From an uncultured Coriobacteriaceae bacterium (GTDB taxonomy: Bacteria; Actinomycetota; Coriobacteriia; Coriobacteriales; Atopobiaceae): a stretch of 64,000 bases of DNA. A program made the translations under genes and the position numbers. Shown in pieces: positions 51,225 to 59,741 of this stretch (position 1 is its first letter; each line of letters begins with the position of its first letter). Below the pieces are notes generated by a model. The model was not told where the DNA came from. It was given only the letters and a program-made list of their open reading frames with translations, and did not search any database. The stretch covers positions 1 through 64,000 of the forward strand of contig CADBCS010000007.1 in assembly GCA_902793195.1 (NCBI GenBank), written 5' to 3'.

Positions 51225-52550
51225 CTACCTGGCGTTTATGATCTCGTCGGCAACGCCGCTGTCAATAAGGCGCAACATGATCGCGGCGTACTCGTAGTCG
51301 AACTGCGTTCCCATTCCGTTTGCAATCTCGTCTCGGACCCTTTGCCGCTCCAACGCATCACGATAGCTTCTTGTTGAGGTCATGGCGTCGAAGGCGTCGG
51401 CAACGGCAATGATGCGCGCAATCTTGGGAATGTCCTCGCCCGCGAGTCCGTCGGGATATCCCCTTCCGTCGTAGCGCTCATGATGGTAGTGCGCACCAAC
51501 GCTCAGGTACGGTGACTGCCTGATGCTAGACAGGATCTGATATCCAAGGACCGGGTGAACCTTGATCTGCGCGAACTCCTCGTCGGTGAGCCGGCCGGGC
51601 TTGTTGATAACGTCGTCTGGCACACCGATCTTGCCCACATCGTGAAGAAGCGCCGCAAAGTACACCTGCTCGCATTCCTCGTTCGACAATCCTGCCTCCT
51701 GTGCGATTAGCCTTGACAGGATGGAAACCCGGGCGGAATGGCCGCGCGTGTACTTGTCCTTGGCGTCAATGGCGTTGGCCAGGGCCTCTGTGGTCTCCTC
51801 GAACAGGGCGGCCTCCCTCTCCTGCGCCTCCTTGTAGAACTTGAGCTCGCGAGTCCGCGCTTTGCCCACTTCTTCGCCCAGGGAGGACAGCGCATACACA
51901 AAGAAGACGTTTACGACAACGACCAACGTCATGCTTATGAGTGACACGCCGTAGTAGAGGTACTGGATTACGGATGCGGTGGTGGGCAGAATGATGCTTA
52001 TCGCCAGGGCATACACCAGGCCACGCTTTAGTCGGTCGCGGTACTGCATGAGTACCGACTCCTGAATAATGACTATGAGGAACGGCACTATGTAGCTGAA
52101 TATGTTCCCCGGTGCCCTCTGATACTGGTTATGTGCGTCGAACGTGTAATACAGGCCGGTAAACTGGGTGACGATGATGAGGATGGTGCCAACGCAAAAC
52201 AGTACGTCACAGACGAGCAGCCGCTTTGGTATCTCTTTGAGACCTCCCTCGTTCTTGTAGAGATCTATCATAAATCGTGATACCAATAGCAGAATCAGCA
52301 AAATGAGGAAGTAGGTCATGGCGTTGCTGATTCGCACCACAAAGCCACCGAGCGTGGTTTCGTTGCCGCGGAATTGGTAGGACAGCCGGTCAAAGATGAG
52401 CTGCATCATGGCAGCCACTTCCATCAGCGCAAGGATGGACCTTCGCTTGACCGACAAAAACGTTGGCAGCAGCGTCATAACCGCCAAAATGCCGCAGCTG
52501 CCGCTCAAGAACAGCATCATGTCGAGCTGATGCGCACGCAAAAAGTCCAC
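51225..52550 (-). CDS. HD-GYP cyclic-di-GMP phosphodiesterase, membrane-bound
   Basis: A 441-residue protein. Six or more membrane helices fill residues 5-235 (7TM-type sensor region), a short coiled coil follows, and the HD-GYP domain covers about 250-435. Its metal and signature motifs are intact: GHSARV, LLHDVGK (His-Asp near 303) and HHERYDGRGYPDGL with GYP near 364. HD-GYP domains hydrolyse cyclic-di-GMP. It could counter the two GGDEF proteins of the window. The GTG at 52550 has AAAGGG 7 nt upstream; an in-frame TTG at 52580 has no ribosome site but cannot be excluded. Confidence 0.9.
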   Translation of the reverse strand: MDFLRAHQLDMMLFLSGSCGILAVMTLLPTFLSVKRRSILALMEVAAMMQLIFDRLSYQFRGNETTLGGFVVRISNAMTYFLILLILLLVSRFMIDLYKNEGGLKEIPKRLLVCDVLFCVGTILIIVTQFTGLYYTFDAHNQYQRAPGNIFSYIVPFLIVIIQESVLMQYRDRLKRGLVYALAISIILPTTASVIQYLYYGVSLISMTLVVVVNVFFVYALSSLGEEVGKARTRELKFYKEAQEREAALFEETTEALANAIDAKDKYTRGHSARVSILSRLIAQEAGLSNEECEQVYFAALLHDVGKIGVPDDVINKPGRLTDEEFAQIKVHPVLGYQILSSIRQSPYLSVGAHYHHERYDGRGYPDGLAGEDIPKIARIIAVADAFDAMTSTRSYRDALERQRVRDEIANGMGTQFDYEYAAIMLRLIDSGVADEIINAR

Positions 52551-52690
52551 GATCACGCCCTTTACATATGTATGAGACAACTATTGTGAGGAGTACCGCT
52601 CATAAGAATAAGGCAAGCATGGGCAACCTCGTACCCTGTGCAATGCCTCAACATGTATTTCTCACCAGTGCGTGGCAAATGGGTACCGCG

Positions 52691-53617
52691 CTAGCTCTTG
52701 GATGACGAGACCGAGTAGGTGCCAGTGCCATGGGACTCAACGACAACGGTGCCGTCGACGCTCGTACGATACGTTTTGGCGTTGGCCGCCTTGAGCAGCT
52801 TGAGGGTCTTCTTGTCGGCGGAGTCCTTTTGCGAGTCGGTGATGACGACGATCTGGGGACGGACGTCATCGAGAAAATCGGCCGTGTTGGATGAGCGTCG
52901 GCCATGGTGCGGCATCTTGAGGACGTCGAACTGACCGTGCTTTGCCTTGAGGTATGCGGCAATTCCTTCCTCCTCGAGGTCCCCGGCAAAAAGGAAGGAA
53001 TCGCGGCCGTTGGTGAGTGCCGCCACGAGCGAGGCGTCGTTGTCGTTACCCTCCGCTTCGCCCGCACTGAGCTCGTATGCGACTCCTGAGGGATAGATGG
53101 CAAGTCGCGCGTTGCCCACATTGAGGGAGACTTCCTTTGAAACCCGCTGGGTCGACGCCCCAAGCGCCTTGACTGCCGAGACACATGAGCGGTAGTTCTT
53201 GTCGGCCCCTTCGTAGCCAGGGAGGTAGACGGTCTTAACGGACACTCCCTCCCCTATCGTACGAATGCCGCCGATGTGGTCGCGGTCGTAATGCGTGATC
53301 ACCATGGCGTCGAGGTGACGGACGCCCTGGGTACGTAGGTGCGCAAGGACGTTGGCGGCGGTATTCTCGTAGCCAGCGTCTATGAGTACGGCCGCATCGC
53401 CCTCCTGGACGAGGATGCAGTCGCCCTTGCCCACGTCTATATAGGAAACGCGGAGGGAAGACGACGAGGTCGGAGCGTTTGCAGAACCGTTTTGACGTCC
53501 GTCACCGTGAGCCAAGTCGGCAGGAGTCCGCGCGTCCAGTTCCCGTGCGCAAGCAACGAGGCACAGCAGGCAGACCGCGAACAGGGTCATGGCAATGTGT
53601 GTAAGAGTCTTCTTCAT
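52691..53617 (-). CDS. Metallo-beta-lactamase-fold lipoprotein, ComEC-like hydrolase
   Basis: A 308-residue predicted lipoprotein (lipobox LVAC, Cys23). The domain has the MBL metal motif THYDRDHIGG, an upstream VGKGDCILVQ...VLIDAG, FLFAGDLEEEG and MPHHGRRSSN, which together match the C-terminal domain of ComEC/Rec2 DNA-uptake proteins. That domain is proposed to degrade the non-transported DNA strand; stand-alone secreted versions exist, with unclear targets. GGAGGAGGG lies 4 nt before the ATG at 53617. A TATACT-like -10 (complement of 53643-53648) lies just upstream. No competence channel gene is next to it. Confidence 0.86.
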   Translation of the reverse strand: MKKTLTHIAMTLFAVCLLCLVACARELDARTPADLAHGDGRQNGSANAPTSSSSLRVSYIDVGKGDCILVQEGDAAVLIDAGYENTAANVLAHLRTQGVRHLDAMVITHYDRDHIGGIRTIGEGVSVKTVYLPGYEGADKNYRSCVSAVKALGASTQRVSKEVSLNVGNARLAIYPSGVAYELSAGEAEGNDNDASLVAALTNGRDSFLFAGDLEEEGIAAYLKAKHGQFDVLKMPHHGRRSSNTADFLDDVRPQIVVITDSQKDSADKKTLKLLKAANAKTYRTSVDGTVVVESHGTGTYSVSSSKS

Positions 53618-53884
53618 GGAACCCTCCTCCGTTGATACGCTGAGTATATAACGGTTCACGCATATAAAACCCCAGAATGGCTTGCCGACGAGGTACGTGT
53701 GGGGGCAAGGCTGGTCCGCAGCGCGTTTGCGGGAGCGCCGACTTATTACCGTGCGCCTGCGCCGCGTAGGTGGATGACTTCGCCCACGCCAGCATCGATT
53801 TACCCACCGGCGAACGCCAAGAAGCGCCACAAATTCCACGCACCAAGGACAAGTGCTCGGTAAGTGCGTTCTGGGGACATAAAC
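53618..53884. other. Intergenic region between two minus-strand genes
   Basis: It contains the probable promoter of the MBL lipoprotein (TATACT as complement of 53643-53648, with weak -35). The remainder follows the phosphopantetheinyl transferase gene. No small gene is supported. Confidence 0.4.
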
Positions 53885-54550
53885 CTATACCAGCTGAGCA
53901 AGACTCCACGGGCGGTACTCTATTTCCTTGGCACCGTTCGTGCACACGCAGACAAGGTACGCACCAAGATTCAGCTCCGAATACCTTGCCCCGTTCGCAT
54001 TGGACGCAGTGCCGGGGGTAACGTCGAACGATTGGGGGTCCCGCGAGAGACCACACCCCAGAAGCTTTATGTAGCTCTCCTTGCGCACCCAAAGACGAGT
54101 GAATGCCTGCGCCGCATCGGCTTGCCGGTCGAGCCATGCGAGCTCACGTGGCACGAAGCAGTGCTTGGCGACTGCCCTCCCATGGTCACAGACCTCCTCC
54201 ACGTCCGCACCTATGGCCTCGGTCGACACCGCACAGATGGCAAGCGAGCCCGAGTGCGAGAGGTTGAAGTGAATGTTTGGCTCGTGAGCCAAGTAGGGCT
54301 TTTCGTGCGTCCCGTAGGCAAGCGTGAGGTCGGTGGCACCGGCCTCACGCAGCATATGCACAGCGAGCAATCCCGCCCCCAAACAGAGCCGCCTGTCCTT
54401 GTCAAAGAGATACCGTTCCACCTTGCGACGTCGCTCGGGCCACGGCAGCATGGCCATGCCCCGCTCAAACAGGGTGCGATCCTCAAGCTCGGACACGTCG
54501 TAGTAGGAGCACCTGACCATAGCCGGACGCACATCCTCCTCGCACGCCAT
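53885..54550 (-). CDS. 4'-phosphopantetheinyl transferase, Sfp type
   Basis: A 221-residue enzyme that transfers phosphopantetheine from CoA to a Ser of acyl or peptidyl carrier proteins. The family motifs are present: NLSHSG, GADVEEV (metal-binding Asp/Glu) and LWVRKESYIKLLG (W-x2-KE-x3-K). The length fits Sfp-like members, which serve secondary metabolism carriers and sometimes fatty-acid synthesis. No polyketide or peptide synthetase is in the window. The ATG at 54550 has only AAGG at a long distance; a GTG or ATG a few codons inside, after GAGGAGG, is possible. Confidence 0.87.
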   Translation of the reverse strand: MACEEDVRPAMVRCSYYDVSELEDRTLFERGMAMLPWPERRRKVERYLFDKDRRLCLGAGLLAVHMLREAGATDLTLAYGTHEKPYLAHEPNIHFNLSHSGSLAICAVSTEAIGADVEEVCDHGRAVAKHCFVPRELAWLDRQADAAQAFTRLWVRKESYIKLLGCGLSRDPQSFDVTPGTASNANGARYSELNLGAYLVCVCTNGAKEIEYRPWSLAQLV

Positions 54551-54819
54551 GTCACACGACCTTGGGTCGCTCGATTTGCGCTGTCGCAACAATCTGCATG
54601 AGATTCCTTTTCCGGGGACACGTCGTATTGTAGCGGGACCGGCAAGCAGGTGCGCCCGGCACCGTTGCGCGGGGCTTGCTCTCCGTCCATTCGCGAACCG
54701 ATACCGACCTGTCAACGTGGTAAGACGTGGCCCTCGACGTCCGAGGCGCATGCGCATAGGTAGTCTAATTATGGGTACATCTATGCCGCGATTCTTGCTC
54801 CCAACACGAGAGGTCCGCC
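54551..54819. other. Intergenic region between divergent genes
   Basis: The start regions of the phosphopantetheinyl transferase (minus) and the CDF-GNAT gene (plus). No small gene is supported. A short AT-rich stretch near 54765 could carry a -10 for the plus-strand gene. Confidence 0.35.
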
Positions 54820-56619
54820 ATGGACGGCAACGCCACTGCGAACGCACACGAGGACGAGGCCGCAAGAGCGCTGGCGCGGGCAAGACGCCAGCGCGAGAAG
54901 CAGGCCAACCTCGTGGCAACAGAGAGGCTGAGCGACAACGCTGCCGTAATAGTGGCAGTTGGCGCGGGCGTGATCGTGGCGACCGTCAAGTTCTTTGCCG
55001 CGTACATCACGGGGTCCTCCGCCATGCTCTCGGAAGGCATCCACTCGATGGTCGACGCCATCAACGACTCGCTCCTCCTTGTGGGCAACAGGCTCTCCAA
55101 GCGCAAGCCCGACGTGGAGCATCCCTTTGGGTACGGCCCCGAGGTGTACTTCTACAGCCTCGCGGTGGCCCTCGTCATCTTTGTGCTTGGCGGCGGGTTC
55201 GTAATATACGAGGGTATCCAAAGCGTCCTGGCGGGCGGCCGTCCCATCGAGAACCCGCTCGTCAACTATGTGGTGCTCGCAATTGGCATCGTGTTCGAGG
55301 GCCTTTCCCTGTCGGTCGCGGTACGCACAGTCAACAGGGAACGCGGCGACATGCGCATTCTTACCTACATCCGCGAGTCGAAGAGCCCCACCAACATAAC
55401 CGTGTTCTTGGAGGACACGGCAGCGGTACTCGGAATGGTCGTGGCGCTGGCGGGCAACGTCGCCTCTCAGATAACGGGCAACTACGTCATCGACGCGTGG
55501 GCCTCGGTGGCCATCGGAGCCATCATGGCCGCCATCGCCCTCGTGCTCCTGCGCGAGACCCGCGGGCTACTCATTGGCGAGGGTCTCACGGTGGAGGAGG
55601 TCAACGACGTGGTCTCCATCGTGGAGAGCGATCCGGCCGTCGTAAAGTGCGGACGCGTGCTGTCACTCTACCTGGGTCCGGACGACTTGCTCATAAACCT
55701 GGATGTCACGTTTAACGAGGACTTGGCCGAGACCGGCGTGCTCATGGCGGTGGACCGTATCGAGGACGAGGTCGTGGAAGAGTATTCGCAGGCAACGCGC
55801 ATATTCATCGAGGCCGAGAGCCTCAACCAGGTGCGCCGACAAAGACGCGATCGCAGGCTGCAATTCGAGGCATACGAGGAGAACAAGCAGCTTGGCGAGC
55901 ATCTTAGCACGGAGCAGTCCGACAAAGACGATCGCGCGAACGCCATCGAGACCCGCCAGACAGAACGACGCAGGGAGCTTGCCCGACGATACCGTTGGGA
56001 GATCCAGCCGATTGCAGGCGCTGCCACAGACGGCAGACGGGACGCGACCACGTCAGATTCGACAACCGCGCAGGGTCGCACGAGGTTGTTCGACGACATT
56101 CCCACTATCGAGGGTGAGCGCATTGTGCTCAATCGGGTAGAAGACACGGACGCCGAGGCCCTGCAGGATCTCGTTGACAACCCAATCGTACAGCGTTATC
56201 TGCCGACGTTTTTGTTCGAGCGTCAGCACAGCGACACGCACGAGACGATCCACCTGCTCTACCAAGACATCTTTGCGAACAAGGAGTCGCTCTTCCTGGC
56301 CGTTCGCCTCAGGGACTCGGGAGAGCTCGTGGGTCTTGCCGAGTTCTACAGCCTCCGTGAGGGGCTGAACAAGGTGAGCGTCGGCTGCCGGTTGCGCGAG
56401 CGCTGGTGGGGGCAAGGCATCGGCACCGAGACGGCACGTCTTATGGTGGGATACCTGTACGGCGAGACCGACATCAAGATCATCGTGGCGAGCACGATGG
56501 TGGGAAACGTCGCGGCAACGCGGGTGCTCGAGAATGCCGACTTCATTCGCGCGGCTCGCTATGTCGAGGAGGACTGGGGCTATCCCGAACCCACCATCGC
56601 GGACAAGTGGCTCTGCTGA
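54820..56619 (+). CDS. CDF metal transporter fused to a GNAT acetyltransferase
   Basis: A 599-residue fusion. Residues 35-330 are a cation diffusion facilitator with six helices. The TM2 metal motif is H-x3-D (EGIHSMVDAIND), and FLEDTAAVLGM, IDAWASVAIG and LLIGEG mark the SLC30A9/MMT-like branch. A charged linker of about 90 residues leads to a GNAT domain (about 425-599; ERIVLNRVEDTDAEAL, GWW-like RERWWGQGIGTETARLMV as acetyl-CoA loop, NVAATRVLENADF). CDF proteins export Zn, Mn or Fe; this GNAT type acetylates proteins or small molecules. The frame runs through without a break, so the fusion is real in this sequence. GAGAGG precedes the ATG. Confidence 0.9.
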   Translation: MDGNATANAHEDEAARALARARRQREKQANLVATERLSDNAAVIVAVGAGVIVATVKFFAAYITGSSAMLSEGIHSMVDAINDSLLLVGNRLSKRKPDVEHPFGYGPEVYFYSLAVALVIFVLGGGFVIYEGIQSVLAGGRPIENPLVNYVVLAIGIVFEGLSLSVAVRTVNRERGDMRILTYIRESKSPTNITVFLEDTAAVLGMVVALAGNVASQITGNYVIDAWASVAIGAIMAAIALVLLRETRGLLIGEGLTVEEVNDVVSIVESDPAVVKCGRVLSLYLGPDDLLINLDVTFNEDLAETGVLMAVDRIEDEVVEEYSQATRIFIEAESLNQVRRQRRDRRLQFEAYEENKQLGEHLSTEQSDKDDRANAIETRQTERRRELARRYRWEIQPIAGAATDGRRDATTSDSTTAQGRTRLFDDIPTIEGERIVLNRVEDTDAEALQDLVDNPIVQRYLPTFLFERQHSDTHETIHLLYQDIFANKESLFLAVRLRDSGELVGLAEFYSLREGLNKVSVGCRLRERWWGQGIGTETARLMVGYLYGETDIKIIVASTMVGNVAATRVLENADFIRAARYVEEDWGYPEPTIADKWLC

Positions 56620-56633
56620 TCGTCGCCCAAAAG

Positions 56634-56668
56634 GAGGTGCCACCCCGCACTTGCCGAGGTGGCACCTC
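56634..56668. terminator. Bidirectional terminator
   Basis: An 11-bp perfect stem (GAGGTGCCACC at 56634-56644 with 56658-56668) lies between the convergent CDF-GNAT and lipoprotein genes. On the minus strand it is followed by CCTTTTGG. Confidence 0.75.
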
Positions 56669-56706
56669 TCGTTAGTTCGCTATGTCAGGCGACCCGCAGC
56701 TGTGTG

Positions 56707-57750
56707 CTAGTTCTCGTCGCTGCTGTTGTTGCGAAGCTCTTCCCCGGCCTCGTCGATCTCGTCCTGATTGATGACCTCATGGTTTTCGTCATCGCTGTAC
56801 TTGACCTCGACGCCGTTCTGATAGACGTGGCTGCCGATGACGGTGCCGTCGTACTCGAGCTCAACCTCATAGAAGGAGTCGCCCCACGTGTAGCTTACGA
56901 GCCACAGGTGGCCCATCCAGGCAACGCTGACGTCCTGGGCATCGGTCATGCCCATGGAAGCGAGCGCATTGTACTTCGCCCTGGCAGCGGCCTGGGCATC
57001 GGCTTCGGCATCGCCGTCGGACGAGCTCTGGTTGTTCTGGTTGCTGTTGTTGTTCTGGTTGTTGCTGTTGCTCTGGTTGTTGCTGTTGTTCTGGTTGCTG
57101 TTGTTGCTCTGGTTGTTGTTCTGCTCCTGCTGCTGGGAGTCGTCGTCCTTCTTCTCTTCCTCCTTGACGTTGGCCTTGCGGATCGCGCTGACCAAAGCGG
57201 TAACGTCCTGGTTGTCCAGGGTGACTTCCTCGCCGCCGGTACCCTGATAGGTCACGCCGTAGCCACAGTTGTCCTCGATCCAGTCCATGACGACTGCCTT
57301 GTCCTTCTCGGGGCCATAGAGGTGCACCTCAACGCCATCGAAGACCTTGATCCAGGTAGCGGCAAAGCTCGTCTTGTCGCGATCGGAAAGGGGCGCCTTG
57401 CGGTCTGCGCCACCCTTGCGCACGACGAGTTCGGTAGCGCCGGCATCATACTTCGCCTGGGCAACGCCGTCTGCATACGAGAACTTGGGGTTTACGTACG
57501 TGGTGTCGTTGAACGTCACCATCTTGAACACGCCGAACTTCTCGAGCTTCGCACCCTTGGCAGCCTCGTCGGCATCCTTGGCGTCAGTCCACTTGATCTC
57601 GGCCTTGGTCTGCTCGGTTGTGGTTTGAGCCGGGGCCTCCGTCGTGGTCTCAGTCTTGGTCTCGGTCGTGGTCTGTGCTTGCTGGCCACAGCCTACCACG
57701 CCAAGCGCGAGCACTCCGGTGAGTGCATACGCGACTACCTGCTTTCTCAT
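56707..57750 (-). CDS. Lipoprotein with Asn/Gln-rich linker
   Basis: A 347-residue predicted lipoprotein (lipobox VVGC, Cys21). A Thr/Glu-rich stretch is followed by a folded domain (about 50-210; AEIKWTDAKDADEAAKGAKL, FGVFKMVTFNDTTYVNPKFSYADG), a low-complexity Asn/Gln/Ser linker (about 218-256), and a small C-terminal domain (AAARAKYNALASMGMTDAQD, WLVSYTWGDSFYEVELEYDG). I do not recognise the family. The alternating Thr/Glu spacer resembles the PepSY lipoprotein upstream, 166 nt away on the same strand. GGGAAG precedes the ATG. Confidence 0.8.
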   Translation of the reverse strand: MRKQVVAYALTGVLALGVVGCGQQAQTTTETKTETTTEAPAQTTTEQTKAEIKWTDAKDADEAAKGAKLEKFGVFKMVTFNDTTYVNPKFSYADGVAQAKYDAGATELVVRKGGADRKAPLSDRDKTSFAATWIKVFDGVEVHLYGPEKDKAVVMDWIEDNCGYGVTYQGTGGEEVTLDNQDVTALVSAIRKANVKEEEKKDDDSQQQEQNNNQSNNSNQNNSNNQSNSNNQNNNSNQNNQSSSDGDAEADAQAAARAKYNALASMGMTDAQDVSVAWMGHLWLVSYTWGDSFYEVELEYDGTVIGSHVYQNGVEVKYSDDENHEVINQDEIDEAGEELRNNSSDEN

Positions 57751-57862
57751 AGTGCTTCCCTTCGAATCGCTTCTGGCGCTACTTGTACGAAACGGTGTCG
57801 TACCTTTGCTTACAGAATAGATAAACCTGATAGACTTCGCACGCATTGTTTGGCATACGGTC

Positions 57863-57891
57863 AAAAAACCGCGCCCCATGCAGGAGCGCGG
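57863..57891 (-). terminator. Rho-independent terminator of the PepSY gene
   Basis: CCGCGC (57869-57874) pairs with GCGCGG (57886-57891). On the minus strand the stem is followed by a run of T (complement of A 57863-57868). It lies just beyond the PepSY gene stop, so the next lipoprotein gene has its own promoter. Confidence 0.8.
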
Positions 57892-57916
57892 CCACAGAAT
57901 TCTTTGAACCTCTACT

Positions 57917-58375
57917 TTAGTCGTCGATCTCGGCGTTGCTGTAGATGATGGCACCTGTCGTGGAGTCGATGTCGTAGTCGTACTCATAGCCACCGGACTT
58001 GAAGTCCACGTCGTAGTGGGGCACGGCATCATCAAGGTCGAGCTCTGCCTTGAGTCCCGTAACGTCTGCCGAAGAGAATCCGGCATCGTCGAGCGCAATC
58101 TGCATGGCCTCATCGGCAGTGATCTGAGCGGCAGTCTGCTGGGGAGCAGGCGTGGTCTCGGTCGTCGTGTTCGTGGTGGTCTGCTGCTTGGTCTCTGCCG
58201 GTGCCTGCTTCTGCTCAGTGGTGGTCTGCTGCTCGGTCTTGGTCTCGGTCTTCTGCTCCTGGGTCGTCGTCTCCTGGGTGGTCTCGGTCTTGGCTGGCTG
58301 AGAGCCGCATCCAAACAACACCAGCGTGGCCGCCATCGCGCCTGCCATCATCGTTCCAGCGATCGTCTTCTTCAT
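57917..58375 (-). CDS. PepSY-domain lipoprotein
   Basis: A 152-residue predicted lipoprotein (lipobox LFGC, Cys23). A spacer of Thr/Glu/Gln (25-80) leads to one PepSY domain (about 83-150; ITADEAMQIALDDAGFSSADV, HYDVDFKSGGYEYDYDID, TGAIIYS). PepSY domains are thought to inhibit or regulate peptidases or to act as folding aids outside the membrane. AGGAGG lies 5 nt before the ATG. Its own terminator follows. The neighbouring lipoprotein has the same type of spacer. Confidence 0.87.
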   Translation of the reverse strand: MKKTIAGTMMAGAMAATLVLFGCGSQPAKTETTQETTTQEQKTETKTEQQTTTEQKQAPAETKQQTTTNTTTETTPAPQQTAAQITADEAMQIALDDAGFSSADVTGLKAELDLDDAVPHYDVDFKSGGYEYDYDIDSTTGAIIYSNAEIDD

Positions 58376-58563
58376 AGAAGCCTCCTCAAATCGTATGACC
58401 CTGCATCATGAGGGCAGGCATATATCGCTTTTTTGGTACCTGTCCTCGCCTTTCCTAGTCTATACTACGCATATTGGCAGGCTCCGTCTCATTGTTTTTC
58501 GTAATCGGTTGCCAATGAGACGTGTCAATTGCAATAATCAACACCGCCTGAAAGAAGGGCAAC

Positions 58564-59706
58564 ATGAGCAACGCCACCCTCTCCGCCAAACGCATCGTCG
58601 CCGCCGCCCTTGCCTGCGCTTTGGCATTTCCCTCTGCGGCATTTGCCAGCGTACGCGTGGACGACACCGACCTGGCACCTGGAGAGAACTCGGTGGGCGG
58701 GGGTATCGCGACCTATGCCGAAAGCATCCTGAGCTTCGAGAACGTGGTTGCCAACACCATCTCCACCGACGAAAGTCTCTCGGTCTTCTTTAACGGTGGC
58801 AACGACGTCGACAAGTTCCAGGTAACCGACGATGCCAACGTGTCGATAGAGTTCGAGGGCGAGAACTCGGTCGAGGACATCGAGGCACGCGACAACGCCA
58901 ACGTTACCGTGCACATGGACGAGCACAACGAGTTCGAGGACGTCGAGGCATACGACAATGCCAGCATTACGGCCAACGTGGACGGCGAGGCCGAATGCGA
59001 GGCCATAAAGGGCTACGACAACGCCAACGTTACCGTGCAGGGTACCAACTGCCCGCAAAAGGATGTGCTCACGGTAGGCGAGGGCGAGAAGTCCGAGCGC
59101 ATTGGCACCGAGAAGGGCGATCTGGTGGTTAAGGACGTCACGCTCGTTATGGACGGCGAGCAGGACCGCGTCGCCTCCACCGAGGGCAACGTGACCATTA
59201 CGTGCTCCAAGATCGAGGGTGGGGACGACAGCAAGCGCGTGGACGTGTTTGCGGGCAAGGACCTGTTCGTGGGCGGGTCGGTAATCGACATCGCCGGTTC
59301 CATAGGCTCCAACGGAATGCTCACCATCCGCCGCTCCGACGTGGACGTAGAGAAGGCCGATGGCGACGAGTCACCCTACCGCGTGTGGTCCAAGACGGGC
59401 GTCAAGCTCATAGAGGAGAAGAACTGCGTCGTGCGTGAGGGCACGATCGACGGCAAGAAGGTCTACTACGTCGACACCGACGATAGAGACGAGGTTCACC
59501 TCGAAGCCGCGTTGCGTCCGTGCTACTACAAGTGTGACAGCGACGACAAGGACGAGGACGACGAGACCCCGAAGCACCTGCCCGAGACCGGCAGCAGGCG
59601 ACTCCCCGCCACGGCCGACGAGACCCCTGTCGCTCCGATCTTCGCATTCGCGACCGGCGGCGCGCTGCTCGTGACTGTGGGCATGCGTAGACGCACCTCC
59701 CGTTAG
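58564..59706 (+). CDS. LPETG surface protein with 21-residue repeats
   Basis: A 380-residue protein. Signal peptide about 1-28 (AFA|SV). About residues 89-160 carry three and a half 21-residue repeats, each starting D(N/D)A(N/S) followed by alternating Val/Ile/Thr and ending with an acidic run, which suggests a small beta-solenoid. The second half continues in the same beta-rich style (GNVTITCSKIEGGDD, GMLTIRRSDV). The end holds LPETGS (339-344), then LPATA (347-351), a hydrophobic helix and RRRTSR. LPETG is the likely sortase site; LPATA may be a degenerate second signal. The region before it is strongly acidic. AAGAAGGG precedes the ATG. Function beyond surface display is unknown. Confidence 0.85.
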   Translation: MSNATLSAKRIVAAALACALAFPSAAFASVRVDDTDLAPGENSVGGGIATYAESILSFENVVANTISTDESLSVFFNGGNDVDKFQVTDDANVSIEFEGENSVEDIEARDNANVTVHMDEHNEFEDVEAYDNASITANVDGEAECEAIKGYDNANVTVQGTNCPQKDVLTVGEGEKSERIGTEKGDLVVKDVTLVMDGEQDRVASTEGNVTITCSKIEGGDDSKRVDVFAGKDLFVGGSVIDIAGSIGSNGMLTIRRSDVDVEKADGDESPYRVWSKTGVKLIEEKNCVVREGTIDGKKVYYVDTDDRDEVHLEAALRPCYYKCDSDDKDEDDETPKHLPETGSRRLPATADETPVAPIFAFATGGALLVTVGMRRRTSR

Positions 59707-59741
59707 GCTGACAAGGGAGTGCGTAAGGGAGGGGGCCTTCC

